A stretch of DNA of 64,000 bases. Origin: Herbaspirillum sp. (GTDB lineage: Bacteria; Pseudomonadota; Gammaproteobacteria; Burkholderiales; Burkholderiaceae_D). The translations under genes were made by a program, and so were the position numbers. Positions 24,012 to 32,862 of this stretch are shown here, piece after piece. The notes under the pieces were generated by a model that saw only the letters and a list, made by a program, of their open reading frames with translations, did not search any database and was not told the origin of the DNA. Position 1 is the first letter of the stretch. Each line of letters starts with the position of its first letter. Location: assembly GCF_017744395.1 (NCBI RefSeq), contig NZ_JAGIBI010000003.1, forward strand, positions 248,001-312,000, in the 5' to 3' direction.

Positions 24012-25310
24012 TTAGAGGCGGAAAACGGTGAAGCCGGCGTCGGCTGCGGCATGGCGGTCGTACAGGGCCTTGATGTCGGCCAGCACGGGGCGCTCGCTCT
24101 TGCAGAGCTTGCGCAGGTCGGCGGGCTTGATTTCGCGGAACTGGTTATGGCCGACGGCGACCACCAGCGCATCGACCGGATTGGTCTCGTCGATGCGGCC
24201 AAGTTCGATGCCGTATTCTTCCCGTACCTCTTCCGGATCGGCCCAAGGGTCGACCGTCACCACGTTCACATTCCAGTTCTTCAGTTCGGCGACCAAGTCG
24301 GCGACCTTGCTGTTACGGATGTCAGGGCAGTTTTCCTTGAAGGTGACGCCGAGTACGCCGACCGTGCTGCGCGCGACATCGATACCGTTCTTCAGCATCA
24401 GCCGCACGACGTTGCGGGCGCTGTAGCGCGCCATGTTGTCATTGATGCGGCGTCCGGCCAGGATCACCTGCGGGTGATAGCCGACCTGTTCGGCCTTGTG
24501 CGTCAGGTAGTAGGGGTCCACGCCGATGCAATGCCCGCCGACCATGCCGGGCTTAAACGGCAGGAAGTTCCATTTGCTGCCGGCGGCTTCCAGCACTTCA
24601 GTGGTGTCGATGCCCAGGCGGGCGAAGATTACCGACAGCTCATTGACCAGGGCGATGTTGAGGTCGCGTTGGGTATTCTCGATGACCTTGGCCGCTTCGG
24701 CGACGCGCAGGCTGGTGGCTTTGAAAGTGCCGGCGGTGATGATGCTGCCATACAGCGCATCGACGGCCTTGGCGACCTCGGGGGTGGAACCGCTGGTGAT
24801 CTTGCGGATTTTGGTCAGCGTGTTGACCTTGTCCCCGGGGTTGATGCGTTCCGGGCTATAGCCGCAGAAAAAGTCCACGTTGAACTTGAGTCCCGACATT
24901 TTCTCAAGAATAGGGACGCACACCTCTTCCGTGCAACCTGGGTAGACCGTCGATTCGTAGATGACGACGGCGCCGCGCTTGATGGCGCGGCCGACGGTTT
25001 CGCTGGCCTTTTCCAGCGGGGTCAGGTCGGGGCGGTTGGCCTGGTCGATCGGCGTCGGGACGGTCACGATGAACACGCCGCAGTCGCGCAGGTCGGCCTG
25101 TTCATGGCTATAGCTTAGCTGTTTGGCGTCCGCCAGATCCTGGGCGGTAACTTCCAGCGTACTGTCCTTTCCCGCGCGCAATTCCTTGATGCGCCCCTGA
25201 TTGATGTCGAAGCCGAGGACAGGGCGTACTTTGCCGAATTCAACCGCAAGAGGGAGGCCTACGTAGCCTAAGCCGATGATGGCGATCTTTTCGTTCAAAA
25301 TGTCAATCAT
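24012..25310 (-). CDS. wbpA: UDP-N-acetylhexosamine 6-dehydrogenase (WbpA/WbpO/TviB-type)
   Basis: The 432-residue protein has the NAD-binding IAIIGLGYVGLPLAVEFGKV, the VIYESTVYPGCTEEVCVPIL segment, the catalytic Cys in GMVGGHCIGVDPYYL and the C-terminal VLGVTFKENCPDIRNSKV. These are the marks of UDP-glucose/UDP-HexNAc dehydrogenases; the opening resembles the TviB/WbpO clade that oxidises UDP-GlcNAc or UDP-GalNAc twice at C6 to the uronic acid. It is the first gene of the polysaccharide operon, after a 430-nt leader. Its product would feed the WbpB/E/D-type enzymes encoded next. Whether it prefers UDP-GlcNAc or UDP-GalNAc is not decided. Confidence 0.92.
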   Translation of the reverse strand: MIDILNEKIAIIGLGYVGLPLAVEFGKVRPVLGFDINQGRIKELRAGKDSTLEVTAQDLADAKQLSYSHEQADLRDCGVFIVTVPTPIDQANRPDLTPLEKASETVGRAIKRGAVVIYESTVYPGCTEEVCVPILEKMSGLKFNVDFFCGYSPERINPGDKVNTLTKIRKITSGSTPEVAKAVDALYGSIITAGTFKATSLRVAEAAKVIENTQRDLNIALVNELSVIFARLGIDTTEVLEAAGSKWNFLPFKPGMVGGHCIGVDPYYLTHKAEQVGYHPQVILAGRRINDNMARYSARNVVRLMLKNGIDVARSTVGVLGVTFKENCPDIRNSKVADLVAELKNWNVNVVTVDPWADPEEVREEYGIELGRIDETNPVDALVVAVGHNQFREIKPADLRKLCKSERPVLADIKALYDRHAAADAGFTVFRL

Positions 25311-25740
25311 TCAACTTCCTTTGTTGGAGTAACAATACATGCCCGGAAGCGATGGTCCAGGCATGCAAAGATTCGATCTGGCGAGAATTGGACGGGGGAG
25401 AGGCTGCTCCCTGCTTAACGCAGTGCGTCCTGGCCGAGGGCGGCCGCAATTAGGATGAGCGGAACCGGATATTCCCAAAGGTGGCGCAGGGCAATGAGCA
25501 TAAGAAATTATTGGGTTTCAGGCGCGTCGTTCATGAGGCCGCAGGTGCCTCCCATCTTTTTTGTGAAAGTGATTCGGGTAGGCTACCGCATGCCGAATCA
25601 TCAGCACACGGGATTAAAAACGCGACAGAATGGGCCGAGAAACGGGGTACAGCAAGGCCTGACGGAATTTTGCCATATCCAGTGGGGTTTGAAAATGCTG
25701 GCATCCCAGCGAGCAACATTGCCAAAATGCAATTCTTCGA
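25311..25740. other. 430-nt leader between the RfaH-like gene and the polysaccharide operon
   Basis: No convincing gene is found here. Open frames exist on both strands but have no family-like composition or good ribosome binding site. The stretch would be the untranslated leader of the operon when read on the minus strand, and it contains the ops-like hairpin at 25570–25600. A sigma70-type promoter could lie upstream of the hairpin on the minus strand, for example around a TATGGCAAAAT segment near 25667–25677, but the match is weak. Confidence 0.6.
25570..25600 (-). promoter_or_regulatory. Candidate ops/JUMPstart-type RfaH recruitment element in a hairpin loop
   Basis: On the minus strand an 8-bp stem (TGATTCGG pairing with CCGAATCA) encloses a 15-nt loop, CATGCGGTAGCCTAC. 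The loop holds GCGGTAGC, the core of the E. coli ops element GGCGGTAGCGTG at which RfaH loads onto paused RNA polymerase; 9 of 12 positions match. It lies in the leader about 270 nt upstream of the first operon gene and just downstream of an RfaH-like gene. The core alone can occur by chance about twice in a window this long, so the location and the hairpin carry most of the weight. Confidence 0.5.
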
Positions 25741-26238
25741 TCAGATAACCCTGACCAGATGGCCGACGGGAATGCTTACGCGGATGGGTTTGCTGAGGAA
25801 CTCGATGAGCACCATTGCGCGACGCTCTCCATCAGCCATCTGGTAGATGCCTTCGATGCCGGCAAAGGCGCCGCGTGTGAGGCGCACGCTCTGGCCCTGA
25901 GCGAATAGCGATAGAGGGTGGGTGTTGTGGGCGGATTCTTGGGCACGCAGGCCCTCGATCAGGCCATCGTCAATCCTTGCCGGTTCGGTACCGAATGTCA
26001 CGAGGCGGCTGACGCCCTTGGTCGAGCGGATCGGCTGCCAGCTTTTGGCGGTGGGGCCGAGGCCAAGCCGGACGAAGAGATAGCGAGGAAATAGTGGATT
26101 TTCCACGATGCAAATATTTTCATGGCGTACTTTTTCTTCGCGCAGCATCGGCAGATAGCATTGGTAGCCTTGCTGCTCCAGGTTCTGCAACGCACATTTT
26201 TCTTGTTTTGGTTTTGTATGAACAAGGTACCAATGCAT
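25741..26238 (-). CDS. RfaH/NusG-like transcription antitermination protein
   Basis: The 165-residue product starts MHWYLVHTKPKQEKCALQNL, the opening of a NusG N-terminal (NGN) domain, and continues QQGYQCYLPMLREEKV and PLFPRYLFVRLG. A C-terminal KOW segment, FAQGQSVRLTRGAFAGIEGI, ends the protein. The length, the GVSRLVTFG segment and the place next to a polysaccharide operon fit RfaH-type specialised NusG paralogues rather than NusG itself, which is normally next to secE and rplK. ATG 26238 is chosen because GGGAGG lies at the right distance; the TTG at 26259 is weaker. It likely acts on the operon downstream, preventing early termination in the 25-kb transcript. Confidence 0.88.
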   Translation of the reverse strand: MHWYLVHTKPKQEKCALQNLEQQGYQCYLPMLREEKVRHENICIVENPLFPRYLFVRLGLGPTAKSWQPIRSTKGVSRLVTFGTEPARIDDGLIEGLRAQESAHNTHPLSLFAQGQSVRLTRGAFAGIEGIYQMADGERRAMVLIEFLSKPIRVSIPVGHLVRVI

Positions 26239-26377
26239 CACCGCCTCCCGGTCAGCCAATCCTTCAAGGCTGTATTTTAACCCAGCTTATTCTCGGGATT
26301 CGGGATATGGCCTGCGTGGGACACCGGGGTGTTGTATTGAATTTTGTTGAAATCCGGCGCAGGTTCCTAATGCCAAA

Positions 26378-26407
26378 AAAATACCCCGGCTGGAGCCGGG
26401 GTATTTT
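26378..26407. terminator. Bidirectional rho-independent terminator
   Basis: A perfect 13-bp stem (AAAATACCCCGGC and GCCGGGGTATTTT) with the loop TGGA is flanked by a run of A on the left and T on the right. On the minus strand the hairpin is followed by a T-run (TTTTTTTGGCA). It lies about 20 bp beyond the end of the outer-membrane lipoprotein gene and separates the efflux operon from the RfaH-like gene. Confidence 0.9.
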
Positions 26408-26427
26408 GCCGGGCAGGCGGTGAAGGT

Positions 26428-27885
26428 TTACTGCTTCGCCGCCACACTCACCGAATTCTCATTCAACCCACCCCCCAAGGCCTTGTACAAGTCAATGGCA
26501 TTATTCAACCGCAACTGCCGCGCCTGAATCAACGCCTGCTGCGCCGAGAACAGATCACGCTGCGCATCCAACTGGTCAAGCGAAGAAGAAATGCCGTTCT
26601 TGAAACGCAGGTCGGTCAGCTTCAGCCGTTCCTGCTGTGCATTCAGGAAAGCTTCCTGCGCCTTGACCTGGTCGTCCAGGCTGCCGCGGGCGACCAATGC
26701 GTCGGCCACTTCGCGGAAGGCGGTCTGGATGGTCTTCTCATACGTCACCACGGCCTTGTTCTTGCGCACTTCGGCCAGGTCTAGGTTGGCGCTGTTGCGG
26801 CCGAAGTCGAAGATCGGCAGCGACAGCGACGGGCCGAAACTCCAGGCGCCAGAGCCCGATTCGAACAGGCCGCCCAGCGTGCTGCTGGCGCTGCCGAAGC
26901 TGCCGGTCAGGCTGATCTTCGGGAAGAACGCTGCGCGCGCGGCGCCGATGTTGGCATTGGCGGCCATCAGGCTTTGTTCGGCCGAGCGGATGTCGGGGCG
27001 GTTGGTCAGCAGGTCCGAGGGCAGGCCGGCCGGGATGTCGGTGACGATCTTTTCATCCGACAGCAATTGCGCCGGTGGCAGGTCGGCGACCTTCTTGCCG
27101 ACCAGCAGCGTCAACGCGTTCTCAGCCTGGGCGCGCTGGCGCTCCAGTTGGGTCTTGGCGACCCGGGCCGATTCCACCAGCGTTTGCGACAGACGCAAGT
27201 CCAGCGCCGAGGCGGCGCCCACGTCGAAGCGCTTTTGCGCCAGTTCGATGTTGGCTTGGCGCGACTGCAGCGTCTGTTCGGCCAGCAGCAATTGCTCGGC
27301 GTAGGAGCGTTCGGTCAGGTAAGCCTGCGCTACCTGGGCGACCAGGCTGATCTGCGCCGACTTCTGGGCTTCCTCGGTGGAAAGATAAGTCGCCAATGCG
27401 GCGTCCTTCAGGCTGCGCACGCGGCCGAAGAAGTCCAGCTCATAGGCCGGCACCGCCAGGCCGACCTGGTAGCTGTTGCTGATGAACGGCTGGCCGGTCA
27501 GCGATTGGCTGGCCGCGGTGCGGCTGCGTGCCGCCGAGCCGGTGACGTTCAGGTTCGGCAGCAGGTCGGCGCGAGTGATCTGGTATTGCGCGCGCGCCTC
27601 TTCGATATTGAGCGCCGCGGTGCGCAGGTCGCGGTTGTTTTCCAGCGCGGCGGCGATCAGCGATTGCAGGCGCTGGTCGGGGAAGAACTGGCGCCAGCCC
27701 AGGTTGACCGCCTCGAGTTCCTTGTTGCCTTCGGCCTTGGCCGGGTAGCTTGTTTCAACCGGCGCCTGCGGGCGCTCATAGGTGGGGGCCAGCGAGCAGC
27801 CCCCCAGTACGCCGGCCAGCGCCAGCGCTGCGCACAGTTGCAGCAAGCGGGGCGGGCGCGGCATCGACAGATTAGCCATTGTCAT
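26428..27885 (-). CDS. RND efflux outer-membrane lipoprotein (OprM/NodT family)
   Basis: The 485-residue product starts [20 protein letters not shown] and has a lipobox LAGVLGGC, so it is probably a lipoprotein of the OprM/NodT type. The body carries two outer-membrane efflux repeats with segments such as LGWRQFFPDQRLQSLIAAAL and NRDLRTAALNIEEARAQYQ, and RPDIRSAEQSLMAANANIGA. The trimer would form the outer-membrane channel of the RND pump encoded just upstream. I chose ATG 27885 because GGAG lies 7 nt before it; this overlaps the permease stop by 14 nt. A strong terminator follows at 26378–26407. Confidence 0.92.
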   Translation of the reverse strand: MTMANLSMPRPPRLLQLCAALALAGVLGGCSLAPTYERPQAPVETSYPAKAEGNKELEAVNLGWRQFFPDQRLQSLIAAALENNRDLRTAALNIEEARAQYQITRADLLPNLNVTGSAARSRTAASQSLTGQPFISNSYQVGLAVPAYELDFFGRVRSLKDAALATYLSTEEAQKSAQISLVAQVAQAYLTERSYAEQLLLAEQTLQSRQANIELAQKRFDVGAASALDLRLSQTLVESARVAKTQLERQRAQAENALTLLVGKKVADLPPAQLLSDEKIVTDIPAGLPSDLLTNRPDIRSAEQSLMAANANIGAARAAFFPKISLTGSFGSASSTLGGLFESGSGAWSFGPSLSLPIFDFGRNSANLDLAEVRKNKAVVTYEKTIQTAFREVADALVARGSLDDQVKAQEAFLNAQQERLKLTDLRFKNGISSSLDQLDAQRDLFSAQQALIQARQLRLNNAIDLYKALGGGLNENSVSVAAKQ

Positions 27886-30800
27886 TGTGTTTCTCCACAT
27901 TAATCTTGGGGGAGTGTTCAGCGTCGAACTTGTGCTGACGCTCGCTGCCCTTGAACAGTTTGCGCACGACCACGAAGAAGATCGGCACCAGGAACACGGC
28001 CAGCACGGTGGCGGTGATCATGCCGCCCATGACGCCGGTGCCGATCGCGCGCTGGCTGGCGGAGCCGGCGCCGGAGGCGATCGCCAGCGGCAGCACACCG
28101 AGGATGAAGGCCAGCGAGGTCATGATGATCGGACGGAAGCGCAGGTGCACCGCTTCCAGCGTCGCTTCGATCAGGCCCATGCCTTGCGCCTGCAGGTCCT
28201 TGGCGAACTCGATGATCAGGATCGCGTTCTTGGCCGACAAGCCCACCACCGCGATCATGCCCACCTTGAAGTACACGTCGTTGGGCATGGCGCGCAGCGT
28301 CACGCCCAAGAGCGCGCCGAGGATACCCAGCGGCACCACCAGCATCACCGCCAGCGGAATCGAGGTGCTTTCATACAAGGCCGCCAGCACCAGGAACACG
28401 GCGATCAGCGACAGCGCGTACAGCGCCGGCGCCTGGTTGCCGGAGGTCTTTTCTTCCAGCGACTGGCCGGTCCATTCGAAGCCGAAGCCTTCCGGCAGCT
28501 TGGCCACGAACGATTCCATCTCGGCCATCGCTTCGCCGGTGCTGCGGCCCGGCGCTGCGCCGCCGGCGATCTTCATGGCCGGATAGCCGTTGTAGCGGAC
28601 CAGCTGCACCGGACCGTTGATCCATTTCGCGGTCACGAAGGACGAGAACGGGACCATGGTGCCGGCGGAGTTCTTGGCGTACAGGTTGACCAGGTCTTCC
28701 GGCTGCAGGCGACGCTTGGCGTCGGCCTGCACGATCACGCGCTGCTGGCGGCCCTGGTTGGGGAAGTCGTTCACATACGACGAACCCAGGGCGGTCGACA
28801 GCACGCTGTTGATCGAGGAGAACGGCACGCCAAGCGCATTGGCCTTGTCGCGGTCGATGTCCAGTTGCAGCTGCGGCGCGTCTTCCAGGCCTTCCGGACG
28901 CACGCCGGCCAGCACCTTGCTTTGCGAGGCCATGCCCAGGATCTGGTTGCGGGCTTGCACCAGCGCCGCGTGGCCGAGGCCGGCACGGTCTTGCAGGCGG
29001 AAGGTGAAACCGGTGGCGTTACCCAGTTCCGGGATCGGCGGCGGGTTCAGCGGGAACACGATCGCGTCCTTGATCTGCATGAACGCGCCGAAGGCCTTGC
29101 CGGCGATGGCGTCGGCGGACTGCGACTTGTTGCGTTCGGACCAGTCCTTCAGCGGCGTGAACACCAGCGCGGCGTTCTGGCCGTTACCCGAGAACGAGAA
29201 GCCCAGCACCGCGATGGCGTGTTCGACCGCCGGTTCCTTCAGGAAGTAGTCTTCCACCTGCTTCACCACCGCGGTCGTGCGCGCCGTGCTGGCGCCCGGC
29301 GGCAACTGGATGTTGGTGATGATGTAGCCCTGGTCTTCGTTGGGCAGGAAGGACGCCGGCAGGCGCACATACAGCAGGCCCACGCAGGCCACGATGATCG
29401 CGTAGACGATCATGTAGCGGCCGGCCTTGGTCAGCATGCGGCCGATCAGGCCCTGGTAGGCGCCGGCGGTGCTGTTGAACCTGCGGTTGAACCAGCCGAA
29501 GAAGCCCTTCTTCTCGTGGTGGTGGCCCTTTTCCACGGGTTTGAGGATGGTCGCGCACAGCGCCGGCGTCAGCGTGAACGCCATCAGCACCGAGAACACC
29601 ATCGAAGCCACCATCGACAGCGAGAACTGGCGATAGATCGCGCCCACGGCGCCGCCGAAGAAGGCCATCGGGATGAACACCGCGATCAGCACCAGCGTGA
29701 TGCCGATCAGCGCGCCGCTGATCTGGCCCATCGCCTTGCGCGTGGCTTCAGGCGGCGACAAGCCTTCCTCGCTCATGATGCGCTCGACGTTTTCCACCAC
29801 CACGATCGCATCGTCGACCAGGATACCGATCGCCAGCACCATGCCGAACATGGTCAGCACGTTGATCGAGAAGCCGAACACCAGCAGCGTGGCGAAGGTG
29901 CCCAGCAGCGCCACCGGCACCACCACCGTCGGGATGATGGTGTAGCGGATGTTCTGCAGGAACAGGAACATCACCAGGAACACCAGCACGATCGCTTCGA
30001 TCAGGGTCTTGACCACTTCCTCGATCGAGATTTTGACGAACTTGGAGGTGTCGTAGGGGATGGTGTACTTCACGCCGGCCGGGAAATACTTGGACAGTTC
30101 GGCCATCTTCTTGTGCACGGCGGTGGCGGTGCCCAGCGCGTTGGCGGTGGGCGAGAGCTGCACGCCGATGAACGAGCTTGGCTGGCCGTCCAGGCGGCCG
30201 GAGGTGTCGTAGGTCTGGCCGCCGACTTCGATGCGGGCCACGTCGCGCAGGCGCACCGAGGAGCCGTTGCTGTTGGCGCGCAGGACGATGTCGCCGAACT
30301 GCTCGGGCGAGGTGAGCTGGCCGTTGACCACCACGGTCGCCGTGATCTGCTGCGAACTGGTGCTGGGCAGCGCGCCCAGGGTGCCGCCGGCCACCAGCGC
30401 GTTCTGCGCGGTGATGGCCGCCGTCACGTCACCCGGCGTCAGGTTCAGGCCGATCAGCTTGTTCGGGTCGATCCAGATGCGCATGGCGCGCTCGGTGCCG
30501 AACAGCTGCGCCTGGCCCACGCCCGGCACGCGCTTGACTTCGTTCAGGACGTTACGCGACAGGTAGTCGCCCAGCGCCACCGGGTCGAGCTTGCCGTCGC
30601 TCGACGACAGCGCGATGAACAGCAGGAAGTTGCTGCGCGACTTGGTCACCTGCACGCCTTGCTGCGTCACCGCCGCCGGCAGGCGCGCTTCCACGCGCTT
30701 CAGGCGGTTCTGTACGTCCACCGCAGCCAGGTCGGGGTTGGTTTCCGGCGAGAAGGTGATGGTGATCTGCACCTGGCCATTGGCCTGGCTTTGCGATTCC

Positions 30801-31033
30801 ACGTACTGCAAGCCGTCGGCGCCGTTCATTTCCTGTTCGATCAGGCTGGTCACCGAATCGTCCAGGGTCTGGGCGGTCGCGCCCGGATAATTGGCCGTCA
30901 CCACGATGGTGGGCGGCGCGATGCTGGGGTACTGGGCCACCGGCAAGCCGGTGATCGCCAATGCCCCGGCCAACATGATGAAGATGGCCAACACCCACGC
31001 GAAAACGGGGCGATCAATAAAGAACTTTCCCAT
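27872..31033 (-). CDS. RND multidrug efflux permease (AcrB/MexB, HAE1 family)
   Basis: The 1053-residue protein starts [20 protein letters not shown], the classic AcrB/MexB opening, and has 12 membrane segments with two large periplasmic loops. The proton-relay aspartates are in [20 protein letters not shown] (about residue 408) and the lysine partner in [14 protein letters not shown] (about residue 940). It would export hydrophobic and amphiphilic compounds from the inner membrane and periplasm, driven by protons. The adaptor gene lies 11 nt upstream and the outer-membrane gene overlaps the 3' end. The family and layout are certain; the substrates are not known. Confidence 0.96.
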   Translation of the reverse strand: MGKFFIDRPVFAWVLAIFIMLAGALAITGLPVAQYPSIAPPTIVVTANYPGATAQTLDDSVTSLIEQEMNGADGLQYVESQSQANGQVQITITFSPETNPDLAAVDVQNRLKRVEARLPAAVTQQGVQVTKSRSNFLLFIALSSSDGKLDPVALGDYLSRNVLNEVKRVPGVGQAQLFGTERAMRIWIDPNKLIGLNLTPGDVTAAITAQNALVAGGTLGALPSTSSQQITATVVVNGQLTSPEQFGDIVLRANSNGSSVRLRDVARIEVGGQTYDTSGRLDGQPSSFIGVQLSPTANALGTATAVHKKMAELSKYFPAGVKYTIPYDTSKFVKISIEEVVKTLIEAIVLVFLVMFLFLQNIRYTIIPTVVVPVALLGTFATLLVFGFSINVLTMFGMVLAIGILVDDAIVVVENVERIMSEEGLSPPEATRKAMGQISGALIGITLVLIAVFIPMAFFGGAVGAIYRQFSLSMVASMVFSVLMAFTLTPALCATILKPVEKGHHHEKKGFFGWFNRRFNSTAGAYQGLIGRMLTKAGRYMIVYAIIVACVGLLYVRLPASFLPNEDQGYIITNIQLPPGASTARTTAVVKQVEDYFLKEPAVEHAIAVLGFSFSGNGQNAALVFTPLKDWSERNKSQSADAIAGKAFGAFMQIKDAIVFPLNPPPIPELGNATGFTFRLQDRAGLGHAALVQARNQILGMASQSKVLAGVRPEGLEDAPQLQLDIDRDKANALGVPFSSINSVLSTALGSSYVNDFPNQGRQQRVIVQADAKRRLQPEDLVNLYAKNSAGTMVPFSSFVTAKWINGPVQLVRYNGYPAMKIAGGAAPGRSTGEAMAEMESFVAKLPEGFGFEWTGQSLEEKTSGNQAPALYALSLIAVFLVLAALYESTSIPLAVMLVVPLGILGALLGVTLRAMPNDVYFKVGMIAVVGLSAKNAILIIEFAKDLQAQGMGLIEATLEAVHLRFRPIIMTSLAFILGVLPLAIASGAGSASQRAIGTGVMGGMITATVLAVFLVPIFFVVVRKLFKGSERQHKFDAEHSPKINVEKHNDNG

Positions 31034-31044
31034 CTGGCAGCCTC

Positions 31045-32220
31045 TTAGTTAGCTTTCGTTTGGGCGCCCGCCGCACCTTGCTGGGCCGGCTGGCCCGATT
31101 GGCTTTGCGGCGCGGCGCCCGCGGGATTCCATTGCACCGGCTTCACAGGCGCACCCGGCTTGACCTTTTGCAGGCCTTCGACGATCACGCGGTCGCCTTC
31201 TTTCAGGCCATCGAGAATCTGCCAGTTGTTGCCTTGCGCCGAACCGGTCTTGACCGGACGCACCGCCACCTTGTCATCGGCGCCGACCACGAACACGGAC
31301 GCACCATTGAGGTCGCGCATGACGGCTTGCTGCGGCACCACCAGCGCCTGTTCGTCTACTGCCTGTTCAATCTTGGTACGCACGTAGGTACCCGGCAGCA
31401 GCACGCGCTTGGGGTTGGGGAATTCGGCGCGCAGCGAGACCGAGCCGGTGGCTTCGTCGACCGTGACGTCGGAGAACAGCAGCTTGCCCGGCAGCGGGTA
31501 GGGCTGGCCGTTTTCCAGCACCAGCGTGACGCTGGCCTTGTTCTCGCCCACGCTCTTCAACTGGCCGCTGGCCATCGCCTGCTGCAGCTTGAGCATGTCG
31601 GCGCTGGACTGGGTCACGTTGACGTAGATCGGGTCGAGCTGCTGCACCAGCGCCAGTTGCGTGGCGTCGCCCTGGCCCACCAGCGCGCCCTCGGTCACCA
31701 GCGCGCGGCCGATGCGGCCGGAGATGGGCGAGGTCACGGTGGCGTAGCCCAGGTTCAGCGCGGCGATGCGTACCGCCGCCTCGGCTTGCTGCTGGGCGGC
31801 GACGGCGTCGTCATATTCCTGCTTGGAGACGGCGTTGACTTCCACCAGCGGTTTGTAGCGCTGCGCCTTCAGGGTGGTCTGGGTCAGCGTGGCCTTGGCA
31901 TTGTCGTAGGTGGCCTGGTATTGGGCCGGGTCGATCTTGAACAGCACCTGGCCTTCCTTGACCTCGCTGCCTTCCTTGAACACGCGCTTTTGCACGATGC
32001 CGGCCACGCGCGCGCGGACCTGGGCCACGCGATACGCCTCAAGGCGGCCCGGCAGTTCATTGGTGATGGCGATGCGCTGGGGCGCCACGGTGATGACCGA
32101 GACGGCCGACGGCGGCATGCCGCCGCCTGGGCCGGCGGCAGGTTTTTGTCCGCAGGCGGCCAGGGCGGCAGCGATTGCGACGGTCATGGTAAGACGCGTG
32201 AAACGACTGACTGAGCTCAT
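31045..32220 (-). CDS. RND efflux periplasmic adaptor (AcrA/MexA family)
   Basis: The 391-residue product starts MSSVSRFTRLTMTVAIAAAL and has a lipobox LAACGQ, so it is likely an inner-membrane-anchored lipoprotein. It then shows the membrane-fusion layout: VAQVRARVAGIVQKRVFKEG and SEVKEGQVLFKIDPAQYQ (lipoyl half), a coiled-coil hairpin (about residues 100–170), YATVTSPISGRIGRALVTEG, and the beta-barrel end LLPGTYVRTKIEQAVDEQAL. The Pro/Gln-rich tail is normal in this family. I chose ATG 32220, as the longer frame to 32328 lacks a signal sequence at its start. It is the first gene of the pump operon and is divergent from the repressor gene. Confidence 0.94.
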   Translation of the reverse strand: MSSVSRFTRLTMTVAIAAALAACGQKPAAGPGGGMPPSAVSVITVAPQRIAITNELPGRLEAYRVAQVRARVAGIVQKRVFKEGSEVKEGQVLFKIDPAQYQATYDNAKATLTQTTLKAQRYKPLVEVNAVSKQEYDDAVAAQQQAEAAVRIAALNLGYATVTSPISGRIGRALVTEGALVGQGDATQLALVQQLDPIYVNVTQSSADMLKLQQAMASGQLKSVGENKASVTLVLENGQPYPLPGKLLFSDVTVDEATGSVSLRAEFPNPKRVLLPGTYVRTKIEQAVDEQALVVPQQAVMRDLNGASVFVVGADDKVAVRPVKTGSAQGNNWQILDGLKEGDRVIVEGLQKVKPGAPVKPVQWNPAGAAPQSQSGQPAQQGAAGAQTKAN

Positions 32221-32423
32221 AGATATCTCGCACGAAAGTAAAAGTGGAGCCGCCGTGGCGGCAATGAAACGAATTCGATGAAGCAGATGTTGCGATCTCG
32301 CCTGGTTGCGAGATGTGGACCAAGACATTGGTTGTTGCAGGGCAAAAAAGAAACTGCTGGCTTCCCGGCAGAAGCAGTCATCTTTTTGCGGTTGATTTAC
32401 GGCAGGGACTCGAAGCGGGTGCT

Positions 32424-32429
32424 ATTATA
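32424..32429 (-). promoter_or_regulatory. Likely -10 box of the efflux operon promoter
   Basis: On the minus strand the sequence reads TATAAT, a perfect -10 hexamer, just downstream of and partly overlapping the operator palindrome. The -35 region falls inside the palindrome (about 17 nt further upstream) and is weak, as expected for a promoter that a repressor controls. Confidence 0.6.
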
Positions 32430-32452
32430 CATACATTCGTGAATGTATGTAT
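32427..32452. promoter_or_regulatory. AcrR/TtgR-type operator palindrome
   Basis: A perfect inverted repeat with 12-bp arms (ATACATACATTC and GAATGTATGTAT) and the spacer GT. The inner 24 bp differ by one base or so from the E. coli AcrR box as I recall it (TACATACATT, two or more central bases, AATGTATGTA). It lies between the adaptor and TetR/AcrR-type genes and overlaps the adaptor promoter, so binding of the repressor would block the pump operon. Confidence 0.85.
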
Positions 32453-32862
32453 GTGCCGGATGCTCCGTAGTAATTTATCAAACTTGTTGAAATAGGCGTA
32501 GCAAAATATGAGCGATTCCTTGCATTTTATGAATCATGCCGTTTTTACGCCATTTCCGCCAGTCAAGAACCGAGCCGGAATCCTCGCGCGTGCGGCCATC
32601 CGCTTCATCCGGGTGGGCTGGCCCGGCGCCGCGTCGTCGCGGCCAATGTTGTCGCGCGGACACAGAGTGGTAGCGCCCCGGCAGAAGCTGCATACTGTCG
32701 CGGTTTGCCCAAATCCGTTGTGCGGCTGCAGCATCGATGCCGATCCGAAGGTGGCGGCACCGCTTTTTTCTTCCATTACATCAAGCATCGCAGGCCTTGC
32801 CATGAACCAGATTCCTCTTTTCGCCCCTGTTTTCGCGCCGGCCGCCGGCGCAAGGAGCTGAC

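Larger units (their letters stand above)
32221..32862. other. Divergent regulatory region between the efflux adaptor and TetR genes
   Basis: This 642-bp stretch holds the promoters of both operons and the operator palindrome at 32427–32452. An open plus-strand frame of 117 codons (32508–32861) ends two bases before the TetR gene, but its composition is not protein-like and it lacks a clear ribosome binding site. Nothing else stands out. The long 5' region before the TetR gene (about 400 nt from the palindrome) is unusual for such pairs. Confidence 0.7.

Noticed and set aside
25481..25846. Plus-strand frame across the operon leader
   Set aside because: No family-like sequence, and it would overlap the RfaH-like gene on the other strand.
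27782..31048. 1088-codon plus-strand open frame opposite the RND permease
   Set aside because: It is the high-GC mirror of the permease codons, rich in His, Arg and Gln, with no family features.
32508..32861. 117-codon plus-strand frame ahead of the TetR gene
   Set aside because: Composition is not protein-like, no clear ribosome binding site, and it covers the 5' region of the repressor gene.
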